Assembly (NCBI RefSeq): GCF_016908565.1
Contig: NZ_JAFBED010000003.1
Coordinates: 434,001 to 498,000 of the forward strand
Source of the DNA: Sutcliffiella tianshenii
Lineage (GTDB): Bacteria; Bacillota; Bacilli; Bacillales; Bacillaceae_I
DNA: 64,000 nt
Reading direction: 5' to 3'
The notes under the pieces were generated by a model. The model was not told the DNA's origin, ran no database searches, and saw only the letters and a program-made list of their open reading frames with translations. Both the position numbers and the translations under genes were made by a program. Below, in pieces: positions 1-8,393 of this stretch (the stretch's first letter is position 1; every line of letters starts with the position of its first letter).

Positions 1-2
1 TA

Positions 3-146
3 CGGGAATTGACGGATACGCTGAACATTGCCACCTTGATGGTCACCCATGACGAAGCGATGCTTCCCTTTGCCGATCGCATCATCAGGATGAGCGACGG
101 CCGCATTTTGCAGGAGGAAAAAACAGAGCATAAGGAAACATCGTAA
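3..146 (+). CDS. ABC transporter ATP-binding protein, C-terminal fragment
   Basis: Only the last 47 codons lie in the window; the gene starts upstream of base 1. The frame reads through an H-loop of the form MVTHDEA (bases 39-59) and then a typical ABC ATPase tail, ADRIIRMSDGRI, before a TAA stop. In this family the H-loop histidine contacts the gamma phosphate of ATP. The protein should be the cytoplasmic motor of a multicomponent transporter. The response regulator gene begins 83 bases later on the same strand, an arrangement often seen for exporters controlled by their own two-component system. The substrate cannot be told from this fragment. Confidence 0.85.
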   Translation, partial: RELTDTLNIATLMVTHDEAMLPFADRIIRMSDGRILQEEKTEHKETS

Positions 147-229
147 ATTCCGTCTCTGCAGTTTGCATGGGACGATTTTTAAAGTTACAGTTTAGTGGAA
201 GTGATTTTTAACTTATAGGAGTAACCAGA

Positions 230-910
230 ATGACCAATATACTGATTGTTGATGACGATATCCATATCCTGAACCTTATTAGGATCCATCTTTCCGAGCA
301 GGGCTATCAAGTATTTCAGGCAAAAGACGGGATGGCAGCACTGGAAATCCTCCAAAAGCAGCCCTGTGATTTGGCAGTGGTCGATGTGATGATGCCATTT
401 ATGGATGGCTTTACCTTGACGAAGGAGATCAGACGCCGCTACTCTATCCCCGTTATCCTGTTGACTGCCAAAAATCAGATCGAGGACAAGGAGCAGGGAT
501 TCGAGGCTGGAACGGACGATTATCTCGTGAAGCCGTTCGAACCAAAAGAGCTGTGCTTCCGGATAAAAGCCCTGTTGCGCCGGTACGATAAGCAACCGCA
601 GGAATCACTGCTACAGATAGGAAATACCAGGATAAATAAAAAAAGCTATGAAGTGACCATCGCAGACCGGACCATCCTATTGCCCCTGAAGGAATTTGAA
701 CTGTTGTATTTTCTGATGGCAAATCCTATGAGGGTGTTCACCCGGGATCATCTGATACAACAGGTATGGGGCTTTGATTATGACGGGGACGTGCGGACGG
801 TGGATGTTCATATAAAAAGATTAAGAGAGCGCCTGTTACCATATACAGATGATTTTCAGATTAAAACCGTACGGGGCGTCGGGTATTCATTGGAGGCAAA
901 ACGCGAATGA
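230..910 (+). CDS. OmpR/PhoB-family response regulator
   Basis: A 226-residue two-domain regulator. The receiver domain (about residues 1-115) shows the acidic pair in VDDD, the phosphoacceptor aspartate in AVVDVMMP (about residue 51), the switch threonine in LLTAK and the conserved lysine in LVKPF. The C-terminal winged helix (about 125-224) ends with the family signature RTVDVHIKRLRERL followed by IKTVRGVGYSL. The ATG is preceded by AGGAG seven bases upstream. The stop overlaps the start of the histidine kinase by four bases (ATGA), so the pair is translationally coupled. Likely targets are its own operon and the adjoining ABC transporter, which is inference from position. Confidence 0.95.
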   Translation: MTNILIVDDDIHILNLIRIHLSEQGYQVFQAKDGMAALEILQKQPCDLAVVDVMMPFMDGFTLTKEIRRRYSIPVILLTAKNQIEDKEQGFEAGTDDYLVKPFEPKELCFRIKALLRRYDKQPQESLLQIGNTRINKKSYEVTIADRTILLPLKEFELLYFLMANPMRVFTRDHLIQQVWGFDYDGDVRTVDVHIKRLRERLLPYTDDFQIKTVRGVGYSLEAKRE

Positions 911-2286
911 AATCTCTCTATACTAAATTTGTCTTTATGACAATCGGGATCATGATAGTCAGCGGTGTGCTCGCCTTTTTCATCTCCAATGCCTATTATC
1001 AGCAAAAATTAAAGCCCGAAAACGATGAAAAAACAACCAGGATCGCCCAATCGATCGCCTTGTTCGCGGACGAACATCCGGATGTCAGCTTGAATGAATA
1101 TCTGGAAAACGTCTCTTCCATCGGATATCAGCTTTATCTCGTGGACAATAGCGGTGAGGCCGTTTCGTTTGGTGCAGCATTCAAAGAGAACGGACTGTCA
1201 ACATCGACCATGGAGGCGGTCCTCGCGGGGAATGTCTACCATGGCATTCTTCAATATCCGCAGGAGTTGTTTGTAACAGGCTTTTTTGCCAATGACCTGA
1301 ATAATACCATCGGGGTCCCGTTAACGCATAAAGGGGAAAACTATGCCCTTTTCGTCCGGCCCGACATTAAGCTTCTATTTAACGAGATGCACTATTTATT
1401 TGCGTGGCTGCTACTCCTCACAATCTTACTGAGCATCGTGATGGTCGTATTCAGTGCCAAATATCTCGTGAAGCCCATTGCCAAACTGACCAAAGCCACC
1501 ACCTCCCTCTCCAAAGGCGATTTCAATGTGAAGCTTGATAGCAACCGTCATGATGAGCTTGGAGAGCTATCCCGAAGCTTTGAGCGGATGGCCAAGCAAT
1601 TGGGGCAGATGGACGATATGCGCAAGGAATTCATATCAAACATTTCGCATGATATACAGTCCCCGCTTTCCAATATAAAAGGCTATACCACGCTTTTGGA
1701 AAAAGAAACGATCAGTCCGGAAGAAAGAAGCGAGTATATATCCATTATCCAGGACGAAACAAACAGACTTTCGATCCTGACCAAGCAACTATTGCTTCTT
1801 GCCTCCCTGGACCGTGATGATTCTATTGTGAAAAAGACTCCATTCAATGTGGGACAACAGCTGCGGGATCTGGTCCGGAACTATCAATGGCTCGTCAGTG
1901 ATAAAGGAATGATGCTCAGCTATTCCCTGCCCGATACGGAAATCATCGGTGATCCCTCCCTGCTTCATACAGTTTGGGATAATCTGCTCTCCAATGCGAT
2001 CAAATACAATAAAGATGGCGGGCTCATCGATCTAATCATTGAGGACAAAGAAGATAGGCTATTGATCACCTTTAAGGATACAGGCATGGGACTGAGCCCT
2101 GCTGAAGTGGAACGGATATTCGACCGCTTCTACCGGGCAGATGCGGCGCGAACCCGAACCATAGAAGGAACGGGACTTGGTCTATCCATTGTGGCAAAGA
2201 TTGTGAAGCTGCATGGTGGGCGGATTCATGTAACAAGCAAAGTGGACGAGGGAACATCTTTTGTGGTGGAATTGCCGGTGGGATAA
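907..2286 (+). CDS. Sensor histidine kinase, HAMP-type
   Basis: A 459-residue membrane kinase, partner of the preceding regulator. One transmembrane helix lies near residues 8-28 and a second near 155-180, enclosing an extracytoplasmic sensor of about 125 residues. A HAMP linker follows (about 181-235). The phosphoacceptor histidine is in NISHDIQSPLSNIKG (about residue 249). The ATP-binding domain shows the N box in DNLLSNAIKYN, the G1 box DTGMGLS and the G2 box GTGLGLSIV. All catalytic motifs look intact. The sensed signal is unknown; the link to the upstream ABC transporter suggests a cell-envelope or drug stimulus, which is inference. Confidence 0.95.
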   Translation: MKSLYTKFVFMTIGIMIVSGVLAFFISNAYYQQKLKPENDEKTTRIAQSIALFADEHPDVSLNEYLENVSSIGYQLYLVDNSGEAVSFGAAFKENGLSTSTMEAVLAGNVYHGILQYPQELFVTGFFANDLNNTIGVPLTHKGENYALFVRPDIKLLFNEMHYLFAWLLLLTILLSIVMVVFSAKYLVKPIAKLTKATTSLSKGDFNVKLDSNRHDELGELSRSFERMAKQLGQMDDMRKEFISNISHDIQSPLSNIKGYTTLLEKETISPEERSEYISIIQDETNRLSILTKQLLLLASLDRDDSIVKKTPFNVGQQLRDLVRNYQWLVSDKGMMLSYSLPDTEIIGDPSLLHTVWDNLLSNAIKYNKDGGLIDLIIEDKEDRLLITFKDTGMGLSPAEVERIFDRFYRADAARTRTIEGTGLGLSIVAKIVKLHGGRIHVTSKVDEGTSFVVELPVG

Positions 2287-2292
2287 GTGTAA

Positions 2293-2356
2293 GGAAGCAT
2301 AGGGACGGTTCTCTGCTGCCGATTGGCAAGGAAGCAGAGAACCGTCCCCTTGCTTC
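2293..2356. repeat. Inverted pair of short interspersed repeats (REP-like)
   Basis: Bases 2293-2320 and 2330-2356 are near-complementary copies of one palindrome-like unit, GGAAGCA...GGGACGG...CTGCTTCC, separated by nine bases, so the whole can fold into one long hairpin. Single copies of the unit occur at 6748, 10387, 10616 and 52871. It lies directly after the histidine kinase stop and may act as the 3' end of that transcript, although no T-run follows. Confidence 0.8.
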
Positions 2357-2481
2357 ACACTTGCTCCATAGAAATTTTCATTCCCCTGTATTTTTCTCCC
2401 ACTCCCTCTTCCATTAAATGATAAAATTAATCTATCAAACTTTCGATTTAATCTTGTCATTTAAAAGGAGCAATCGTCCAC

Positions 2482-4914
2482 ATGGAAGCTATATCAAGTT
2501 CATACCACCTCCCTCTTGTGCTGCTCTCGATATTGATCGCCATCATGGCCTCCTACGCTGCACTTGATTTGGGGATTCAGGTTCGGAAGGCGAAGTCATA
2601 TGCGCAGATAGCTTGGGGCAGTGCGGGTGCCTTGGCAATGGGCATGGGGATCTGGGCGATGCATTTTGTCGCCATGCTCGCCTTTAACTTGGATATCCCC
2701 GTCCAATATGATTATCGTTGGGTGATCATTTCGATTCTGCCTGCTATTCTTTCGTCCGGCATAGCCTTGTACATCATCAGCAGATACGTACTGGAAAAAA
2801 GACATGTATTCCTGGGCGCTTTCTTTATAGCGACAGGCATTGTTTCCATGCATTATACCGGAATGGAAGCGATGGTGATGGATGCTGAGATCGTATATGA
2901 TCCAATGCTCTATGGTCTATCGATACTTATCGCATTCATTGCTTCAGTAGTGGCGATCTATCTGATCTCTTTTGTGAGTAAAAACTATCAATCCAAAAAA
3001 ATCCTTTGGAGGAAGATTATCAGCGGGCTCATCATGGGAGCCGCCATCTCTGGCATGCATTACACGGGAATGGCCGCTGCAAGCTACGAGGCACATCACC
3101 ACCATACGGGCGTAACAGGATTAGAACCCATCACCAATACATATTTGGCCTATGGAATAGGGCTTGTCGTTCTTATTTTACTGGGGTTTGTCTTTGTGAG
3201 TGTGTTGATAGACCGGCGTTTTGAGAATCAATCGATCATTTCGGAGCGAAGATTCTTATCTGTCATTGAATCAGCGAATGACGCCATCATCATATCCGAT
3301 TGCACAGGTACGATCATCTCCTGGAACAAAGGGGCAGAAAAGATCTTTGGTTTTGAAAAAGATGAAGTCGTCGGCGAGAAGCTGCAGACGATCATTCCTA
3401 AACGATACCAGGAAGCCCATCAAAAGGGGATGAACCGCTATATCTCTACGGAAGAGCCAAAAGTGATCGGAAAAACAGTGGAATTGGAAGCCGTTAAAAA
3501 AGACGGCAGTGAAATTCCCATCGAATTATCGTTGGCAGCTTGGAAGGAAGAAGACACGATTTTCTTCAGCAGTATCATCCGCGATATTACCGAGAGAAAA
3601 AGAAATGAGAAAAAGATGGACAGGATGGTCTACCTAGATTCTTTGACAGGACTTCCTAACCGCCTCTTGTTAAACGACCGTTTATCCTTGGCAATGGACC
3701 TGGCCGATCAGAATAAGCATTCCCTAAGCATCATGTTCATCGACCTTGATCGTTTCAAGTATATCAATGATACGCTCGGACATGCTGTCGGGGATCAGCT
3801 ATTGATCGAGGTGGCAAACCGCATCCAGACATTCCTGGGAAAACACGATACTTTATCAAGACAGGGCGGGGATGAATTTATTGTGCTGCTTCCGCAAATA
3901 ACGGCTGCTGAAGTGACAAAGCGGGCAAAGGCGATTGTAGACGCCCTTAACAGCTCATTGCTTGTAGAGGAGCTGGAGCTCTATATCACCCCATCGATCG
4001 GGATTGCGATGTACCCTACAGATGGAAAAGACATCGAGACCTTGATAAAAAATGCAGACACCGCCATGTATCAAGTAAAGGAGCTCGGCAAAAACAATTT
4101 TCAATTTTATACGCCGGCAATGAACGAAGCTGTATCACGTAGGATGAAGCTGGAAATCGGATTGCGCAAAGCATTGGAACGGCATGAATTTACAGTTGTC
4201 TATCAACCGCAAATAAACGTAAACACCAATCAGATCATAGGAGCAGAAGCACTTCTTCGCTGGAATCATCCAGAATGGGGCAGCATCTCACCTGTTGAAT
4301 TCATTCCGATCGCTGAAGAAACCGGCCTCATCCTGCAGATCGGCGAATGGATCTTAAAGGAAGCTTGCCTGCAAAATAAACGCTGGCAAGACCAAGGCTA
4401 CAAACCGCTAAGGATGGCAGTGAACATCTCCTCCCGCCAGTTCCAGCAAAGTGACCTACTGGACCGGGTGAAAAACATCCTTAAGGAAACCGGCTTAGCT
4501 GCCCACTATCTTGAACTCGAACTCACAGAGAGCATCATTCAAGACTCCAAGCATGCGGTAGGGAAAATGCAGCAGCTGAAGGATATGGGGATCCATCTAT
4601 CCATCGATGACTTTGGGACGGGATATTCCTCCCTGAACTACTTAAAGACATTCCCGATCCACACCTTGAAAATTGATCAAAGCTTTACAAGATACATCTA
4701 TGCAGACCCAAAAGACGCGTCCCTCGTCGAAACCATCATCACCATGGCCCACAACCTCAACCTGAAAGTGATCGCAGAAGGCGTGGAAACCGTAGAACAG
4801 CTCCAATTCCTGCAGCAAAAGCAGTGCAACGAGGCACAAGGCTACTACTTCAGCAGACCGATATCAGCGGAGGATATGAGGGGGATGTTGGAAGGGAATG
4901 CGGTTAAAATGTAA
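2482..4914 (+). CDS. dgcW: MHYT-PAS-GGDEF-EAL cyclic-di-GMP signalling protein
   Basis: An 810-residue protein whose domain order and length match Bacillus subtilis YkoW (DgcW). The N-terminal MHYT sensor has about seven membrane helices and three copies of the metal-binding motif (MHFVAM once, MHYTGM twice). A PAS domain follows (about residues 250-375). The diguanylate cyclase domain has an intact GGDEF signature, but the four residues five places upstream read GKHD, so the inhibitory RxxD I-site is absent. The phosphodiesterase domain has EALLRW, ELTES, DDFGTGYSSL, LKIDQSF and AEGVET, all expected for catalysis. Both making and breaking c-di-GMP are possible. The ATG has AAAGGAG about 12 bases upstream. 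The symbol rests on architecture, not on an alignment. Confidence 0.93.
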   Translation: MEAISSSYHLPLVLLSILIAIMASYAALDLGIQVRKAKSYAQIAWGSAGALAMGMGIWAMHFVAMLAFNLDIPVQYDYRWVIISILPAILSSGIALYIISRYVLEKRHVFLGAFFIATGIVSMHYTGMEAMVMDAEIVYDPMLYGLSILIAFIASVVAIYLISFVSKNYQSKKILWRKIISGLIMGAAISGMHYTGMAAASYEAHHHHTGVTGLEPITNTYLAYGIGLVVLILLGFVFVSVLIDRRFENQSIISERRFLSVIESANDAIIISDCTGTIISWNKGAEKIFGFEKDEVVGEKLQTIIPKRYQEAHQKGMNRYISTEEPKVIGKTVELEAVKKDGSEIPIELSLAAWKEEDTIFFSSIIRDITERKRNEKKMDRMVYLDSLTGLPNRLLLNDRLSLAMDLADQNKHSLSIMFIDLDRFKYINDTLGHAVGDQLLIEVANRIQTFLGKHDTLSRQGGDEFIVLLPQITAAEVTKRAKAIVDALNSSLLVEELELYITPSIGIAMYPTDGKDIETLIKNADTAMYQVKELGKNNFQFYTPAMNEAVSRRMKLEIGLRKALERHEFTVVYQPQINVNTNQIIGAEALLRWNHPEWGSISPVEFIPIAEETGLILQIGEWILKEACLQNKRWQDQGYKPLRMAVNISSRQFQQSDLLDRVKNILKETGLAAHYLELELTESIIQDSKHAVGKMQQLKDMGIHLSIDDFGTGYSSLNYLKTFPIHTLKIDQSFTRYIYADPKDASLVETIITMAHNLNLKVIAEGVETVEQLQFLQQKQCNEAQGYYFSRPISAEDMRGMLEGNAVKM

Positions 4915-4951
4915 AAAAGTGTTACGCCGTTGGGATGGCGTAACACTTTTT
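4915..4951. terminator. Bidirectional rho-independent terminator
   Basis: A ten-base-pair stem, GTGTTACGCC against GGCGTAACAC with an eight-base loop, is flanked by A-rich sequence on the left and TTTTT on the right. It sits between the convergent ends of the c-di-GMP gene and the nuclease lipoprotein gene, so it can serve both. Confidence 0.9.
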
Positions 4952-4995
4952 CCGTAATAATTCTTATATTTCTCTTGCCTCAAAGTTCCAGAGGC

Positions 4996-5937
4996 TTACT
5001 CACCTACCAGTCCATCCCCATCTCGATCGTCCATATATTTATAGAGCCAATGATCACTCGTTATCGGCATACTGAAACCTGCTTCTTTTGCTTCTTTGAT
5101 CGTCACTTGTCCATTACCGTTTGTATCAACACTGGAAATATCACCATCTGTATCCGAACCGGTTGTTTCAGTTGGCTCACTGTCTGTTAAACCGCGCTCT
5201 GCGTTTACTTCATCAGGGTTCACATTGTCAAATCTATCAATGATCCTGTTACCCATTAAAGTGTAGGTATACTGATAACTTGAAGGAATCTGCGTTTCCG
5301 TATCCGGATAGGTAATAATTGCTTCAAAATTGGTGGCCCCGCCTGCTTTGCGGATCACTTCTTCCATATAAGCTTGATCACCATGCCGGTTGAGCGCACT
5401 ATCTTGTGGGGTAATATTATAAGCATTCGATACCCCTCCGAGAGAATCAGCAATGATATGCCCTTCATCTAAAACGTCACTTTCGACACCAGGAACCTTC
5501 GCCTCATCAGAGTAGTATCTGCCTGACGATAATACCGGTTCGTTCAGGTCATCTTGAACAATGATTTCATCAGCAATGACACGTACCAGCTGTCCGAATT
5601 CATTAGTGAATGCCCAATATACACGGTCCCCATAACCAATGTCAACGACGACGTTAGCCTCTCGATATCCAGACAGATCACCACCATCAACTTCAATAAG
5701 TGTGTATCCTGCGAACAATTCATCATTTGGTTCTGTTGGTGTTTCCTCTACCTCTGTTTCCTCAACAACCGGAGTGGCAGCTTCTTCTTTTTCACTATTA
5801 TCTTCTGTATTAACTGTGGTTACTTCTTGTGAGGCTGTCTCTCCATCTGTATTGGATGCATCTTCTACGTTGGTGCAACCAAACATCAACATGGCCGTTA
5901 AAAGTAACATTAAATAGTTGTTCATTTTCTTTTTCAT
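4996..5937 (-). CDS. Lipoprotein DNA/RNA non-specific endonuclease
   Basis: A 313-residue secreted nuclease. A lipoprotein signal peptide ends in a lipobox with Cys21 (MFGC). An acidic, Thr/Glu-rich linker follows. The nuclease core contains GHIIADSLGG (about residue 159) and NITPQDSALNRHGDQAYME, which match the histidine-metal centre of the Endonuclea_NS_2 (NucA-like) family. The C-terminus has two calcium-type loops, DTNGNGQVT and DRDGDGL, resembling the Excalibur/EF-hand tails found with such nucleases. The ATG is preceded by AGGGGAGT. It probably works on the outer face of the membrane, in DNA scavenging or transformation. The next gene upstream also ends in an Excalibur domain. Confidence 0.88.
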   Translation of the reverse strand: MKKKMNNYLMLLLTAMLMFGCTNVEDASNTDGETASQEVTTVNTEDNSEKEEAATPVVEETEVEETPTEPNDELFAGYTLIEVDGGDLSGYREANVVVDIGYGDRVYWAFTNEFGQLVRVIADEIIVQDDLNEPVLSSGRYYSDEAKVPGVESDVLDEGHIIADSLGGVSNAYNITPQDSALNRHGDQAYMEEVIRKAGGATNFEAIITYPDTETQIPSSYQYTYTLMGNRIIDRFDNVNPDEVNAERGLTDSEPTETTGSDTDGDISSVDTNGNGQVTIKEAKEAGFSMPITSDHWLYKYMDDRDGDGLVGE

Positions 5938-6116
5938 TTAGGACTCCCCTATTGTTATTTCATGTTGTTCATTCTAAAAATCTCGATTACTTCATTTTAC
6001 AGATTAGTAGATTTCTATCAACTATCATTATATTCCAATAAACAGGATTTATTATTCTTTTCTTCTAGGTCTTTCGATTCAAATCTACATTCGGGGATTT
6101 CAATCATTCATTTCAA

Positions 6117-6160
6117 AATAAAAAAATAATCCCATCTCATTATTGGAGAAGGGATTATTC
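6117..6160 (-). terminator. Rho-independent terminator of the Excalibur lipoprotein gene
   Basis: On the minus strand, AATAATCCC pairs with GGGATTATT across a 17-base loop and runs into TTTTTTATTTT. It lies 13 bases past the stop of the gene ending at 6173. Confidence 0.85.
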
Positions 6161-6172
6161 ATCATTCAGTAT

Positions 6173-6718
6173 CTATCTTTCACAGGCAAAATTATCTTTA
6201 TCTCTATCCATTTTAGATTGATAGGCTGGATGATCGGACGCTACGCCATTTGGATATACCTTTCTTAGCTCAGTACAATTGGCAAAGTGCTCTGATTCAG
6301 CTGCAGCTGCTTCGGCTTCTGCCTTTGCTCTGGCTTCTGCTTCTGCCTGTGCTTTGGCTTCTGCTTCTGCCTTCGCTTTGGCTTCTGCTTCCGCCTTCGC
6401 TTTAGCTTCTGCTTCCGCCTGTGCTTTAGCTTCTGCTTCCGCCTGTGCTTTAGCTTCTGCTTCCGCCTTCGCTTTGGCCTCTGCTTCTGCCTTCGCTTTA
6501 GCTTCCTCTTCCGCCTTCGCTTTGGCTTCTGCTTCTGCCTTTGCTTTAGCTTCCTCTTCTTCCTTCGCTTTGGCTTCCTCTTCCGCCTTTGCTTTGTCCT
6601 CAGAGATCTGTTCCTCATTCTTATCCTCTGGTTTTGAGGTATTGGAACTTTCAGATGAACAAGCTACTAAACTAAGAATTAATAATAAAGCAAACAAACC
6701 TACTAGATACTTTTTCAA
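6173..6718 (-). CDS. Excalibur-domain lipoprotein with long Ala/Lys/Glu repeat
   Basis: A 181-residue surface lipoprotein. The chosen start is a TTG at 6718 because GGGGG lies eight bases before it, whereas an in-frame ATG five codons upstream has no ribosome site. The signal peptide ends in LVACS. Residues of about 40-145 are a near-perfect repeat of EAKAKAE-type units, expected to form one long charged helix or stalk. The C-terminus is an Excalibur calcium-binding module with the [10 protein letters not shown] loop and an upstream cysteine that could form a disulphide. No enzymatic domain is visible. The repeat DNA is highly regular and probably varies in length between strains. Confidence 0.85.
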   Translation of the reverse strand: MKKYLVGLFALLLILSLVACSSESSNTSKPEDKNEEQISEDKAKAEEEAKAKEEEEAKAKAEAEAKAKAEEEAKAKAEAEAKAKAEAEAKAQAEAEAKAQAEAEAKAKAEAEAKAKAEAEAKAQAEAEARAKAEAEAAAAESEHFANCTELRKVYPNGVASDHPAYQSKMDRDKDNFACER

Positions 6719-6747
6719 TTCAATAACCCCCATAATATTTTTCTAAT

Positions 6748-6775
6748 GGAAGCAGGGGGACGGTTCTCTGCTTCC
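6748..6775. repeat. REP-like short palindromic repeat
   Basis: A single 28-base copy of the GGAAGCA...GGGGACGG...CTGCTTCC unit, located upstream of the Excalibur lipoprotein gene and just downstream of the acetyltransferase gene. See the copies at 2293, 10387, 10616 and 52871. Confidence 0.8.
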
Positions 6776-6801
6776 CCACAGCTCCTATCATATTTAAAAA
6801 T

Positions 6802-7215
6802 CTATCTATTCCATACACCCGACTGCCATTGATAATTCCGCATAAGCATTCCGTTTGATTTGATCATGCCGAACTTATCGTAAAAAGGAACGACATCATC
6901 ATCGCAGCATAGATCAATCATGTAGATATGATCGAGCTCCTTTAGCATCCGTTTTACCAGTTCCTTGCCGATCCTTTGGTTTTTATACGCCGGCAACACT
7001 TCAAGGAACGGAATATATGCAGACAAAACGCCATCGCTAATCGCCGTGATAAAGCCAATGACTTGATTCGCATCCTCATCCAGTGCTAGAACCACTTTAC
7101 TGCTATTATGCAGCAGCTTTAAATGCGTCTCGGCATTCGGGGGCTCCGGCCAACCTACAAAAAAACCCTTCAGCATATCAGCCGTAATCTCATCAGTACT
7201 ATTTGTATATCTCAT
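6802..7215 (-). CDS. GNAT-family N-acetyltransferase
   Basis: A protein of about 137 residues with the GNAT fold: a central strand VVLALDEDANQVIGFI, then the acetyl-CoA pyrophosphate loop in the stretch NQRIGKELVKRML (motif Q/RxxGxG/A form). The start is the ATG at 7215, preceded by AGGAGG nine bases upstream; an in-frame ATG ten codons earlier lies inside a region with no ribosome site. The promoter-proximal DNA, including the Shine-Dalgarno and start codon, is duplicated at 10435-10575 without the rest of the gene. The acyl acceptor is unknown. Confidence 0.85.
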   Translation of the reverse strand: MRYTNSTDEITADMLKGFFVGWPEPPNAETHLKLLHNSSKVVLALDEDANQVIGFITAISDGVLSAYIPFLEVLPAYKNQRIGKELVKRMLKELDHIYMIDLCCDDDVVPFYDKFGMIKSNGMLMRNYQWQSGVWNR

Positions 7216-7347
7216 CCTATATCCCCTCCTAATCCTTGTTTTCATTATTAGGCAGGTGATATATCAAAAGTATAGTAGCAAAACCATAACCTCCAAACGG
7301 GTGGAATATTTCAAGAGATTCGACATGAAATTGGAATTTCCTTTCTG
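7205..7347. repeat. Long dispersed duplication, copy A
   Basis: This 143-base segment covers the start codon, ribosome site and upstream region of the acetyltransferase gene. It matches 10435-10575 closely for the first 100 bases (shared ATTAGGCAGGTGATATATC and AACCTCCAAACGGGTGGAAT blocks) and more loosely to the shared TTCCTTTCTG end. Confidence 0.85.
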
Positions 7348-7408
7348 AAACCAAAGGAATAGGTCTACTTTGTGTCGAAGGACCCATGCTTCCTTGTCCC
7401 TTTCACGA

Positions 7409-7440
7409 AAAAGAGACATGCTCGGCGGCATGTCTCTTTT
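7409..7440. terminator. Orphan terminator-like hairpin
   Basis: AAAAGAGACATGC pairs with GCATGTCTCTTTT around a six-base loop, giving an A/U-flanked hairpin usable in either direction. No gene ends just before it on the plus strand; on the minus strand it lies about 77 bases past the stop of the zinc-finger gene at 7517, so it is probably that gene's terminator. Confidence 0.7.
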
Positions 7441-7516
7441 CTGTAGCTATAACCTGGAGGAATGGACAAGGGACCTGGCCATAAAAAGCACATACATACA
7501 TGCTATACTCCAACAT

Positions 7517-7807
7517 CTATTGACTTAAGTTACAATCGAATTCAGTTTTTTTTGTGGCTTCGTAATGCTTTACTGCTTTTTTGTAGTATTCTACTTGGTC
7601 TTTGGGACTGAATGTTATTTCATCACACTCCAGACATTGAAAAACCGGGAAATTATGGATAACCAACTCTACATCTTCAAACTCTTCTTGAATGGTGATT
7701 TTTGTAGGTACAGACACATCACCGCACATACACTCTCTTACAGAGCCATATTTTTCAGTCAATGCTTGTATTTTTTGCAAACTTGTCATCCGTTTCGTAA
7801 CTCCCAT
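7517..7807 (-). CDS. YgiT-type zinc-finger protein
   Basis: A 96-residue protein with a two-pair cysteine cluster, CMCGD near the N-terminal third and CLECDE about 35 residues later, typical of the YgiT/MqsA-type zinc finger. It lacks the helix-turn-helix that follows in MqsA antitoxins. The ATG at 7807 is preceded by GAAAGGGGG seven bases upstream and is preferred over a TTG six codons earlier that overlaps this site. No toxin gene adjoins it, so a toxin-antitoxin role is not supported here. Confidence 0.7.
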   Translation of the reverse strand: MGVTKRMTSLQKIQALTEKYGSVRECMCGDVSVPTKITIQEEFEDVELVIHNFPVFQCLECDEITFSPKDQVEYYKKAVKHYEATKKTEFDCNLSQ

Positions 7808-8090
7808 AACTAAACCCCCTTTCAATATTAAGTGTGAACGTAGGGCATTTATTGTTATATATTCCCATAATGAACATAAGTGACACTATATATTCAGATA
7901 ACATCATTTTAAGATCAACACGGTAACCAGCATAATTACTCTTCCTTCATGTTCTTTTCGTAGGTATATACTCTTTTAAATGATATAGCACTTCTTCCTG
8001 TATTATCACCTAGAGGAATATTGACTTACATCTTATTTCTTCAAACCTCAAACCCCGTCAATAACAGACCCATAACTAACCTCTAAAAAT

Positions 8091-8162
8091 GTAAAGCTAC
8101 CTTGACATCCACAAAAATGTAAAGTAAACTTTACTTACAATCGAATGTAAAGCTAACTTTAC
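8091..8162 (+). promoter_or_regulatory. Promoter with repeated GTAAAG operators for the Xre operon
   Basis: A -35 TTGACA (8102-8107) and a -10 TAAACT (8125-8130) are 17 bases apart. The -10 sits inside a perfect seven-base inverted repeat, GTAAAGT-AA-ACTTTAC (8119-8134). A second palindrome GTAAAG-CTAA-CTTTAC lies at 8147-8162 and a half-site GTAAAG at 8091. This geometry suits autorepression by the downstream helix-turn-helix protein, which is inference. The rest of the gap 7808-8090 shows nothing recognisable. Confidence 0.75.
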
Positions 8163-8183
8163 AAAAGGAACGGAAGTGGGGTA

Positions 8184-8393
8184 ATGATGAGAAATCGAAT
8201 CAAGGATCTGCGCAAAGCAAGAAAGATGACGCAAGAGGAGCTCGCAATACAGGTAGGCGTCTCGAGACAATCAATCATTGCCATCGAATCTGGAAAATAT
8301 AACCCATCACTCGAACTGGCATACAACATTTCGAAGGCATTCGATTGCATCATTGAAGAGGTCTTCATATTGGAAGAAAGGGGCGAGGAATAA
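8184..8393 (+). CDS. Small Xre-family transcriptional regulator
   Basis: A 69-residue Cro/CI-type helix-turn-helix protein with no other domain. The HTH spans about residues 8-60, with the motif [31 protein letters not shown], in which the second helix and IESGKYNPS turn are diagnostic of the family. The gene follows the operator-rich promoter at 8091-8162 and its stop TAA overlaps the ATG of the membrane-protein gene by one base. Such pairs of tiny Xre regulators and membrane proteins are common in Bacillaceae. Autoregulation is likely from the palindromes over the -10 box. Confidence 0.9.
   Translation: MMRNRIKDLRKARKMTQEELAIQVGVSRQSIIAIESGKYNPSLELAYNISKAFDCIIEEVFILEERGEE

Noticed and set aside
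6279-6746. A 155-codon Ala/Ser-rich plus-strand frame and a 117-codon Lys/Arg-rich minus-strand frame over the Excalibur lipoprotein gene
   Set aside because: Both are shadows of the regular EAKAKAE repeat DNA; neither has a ribosome site, while the chosen frame has a lipobox and a domain.
7517-7807. Toxin-antitoxin reading of the YgiT-type zinc-finger gene
   Set aside because: It lacks the MqsA DNA-binding domain and no toxin gene adjoins it.
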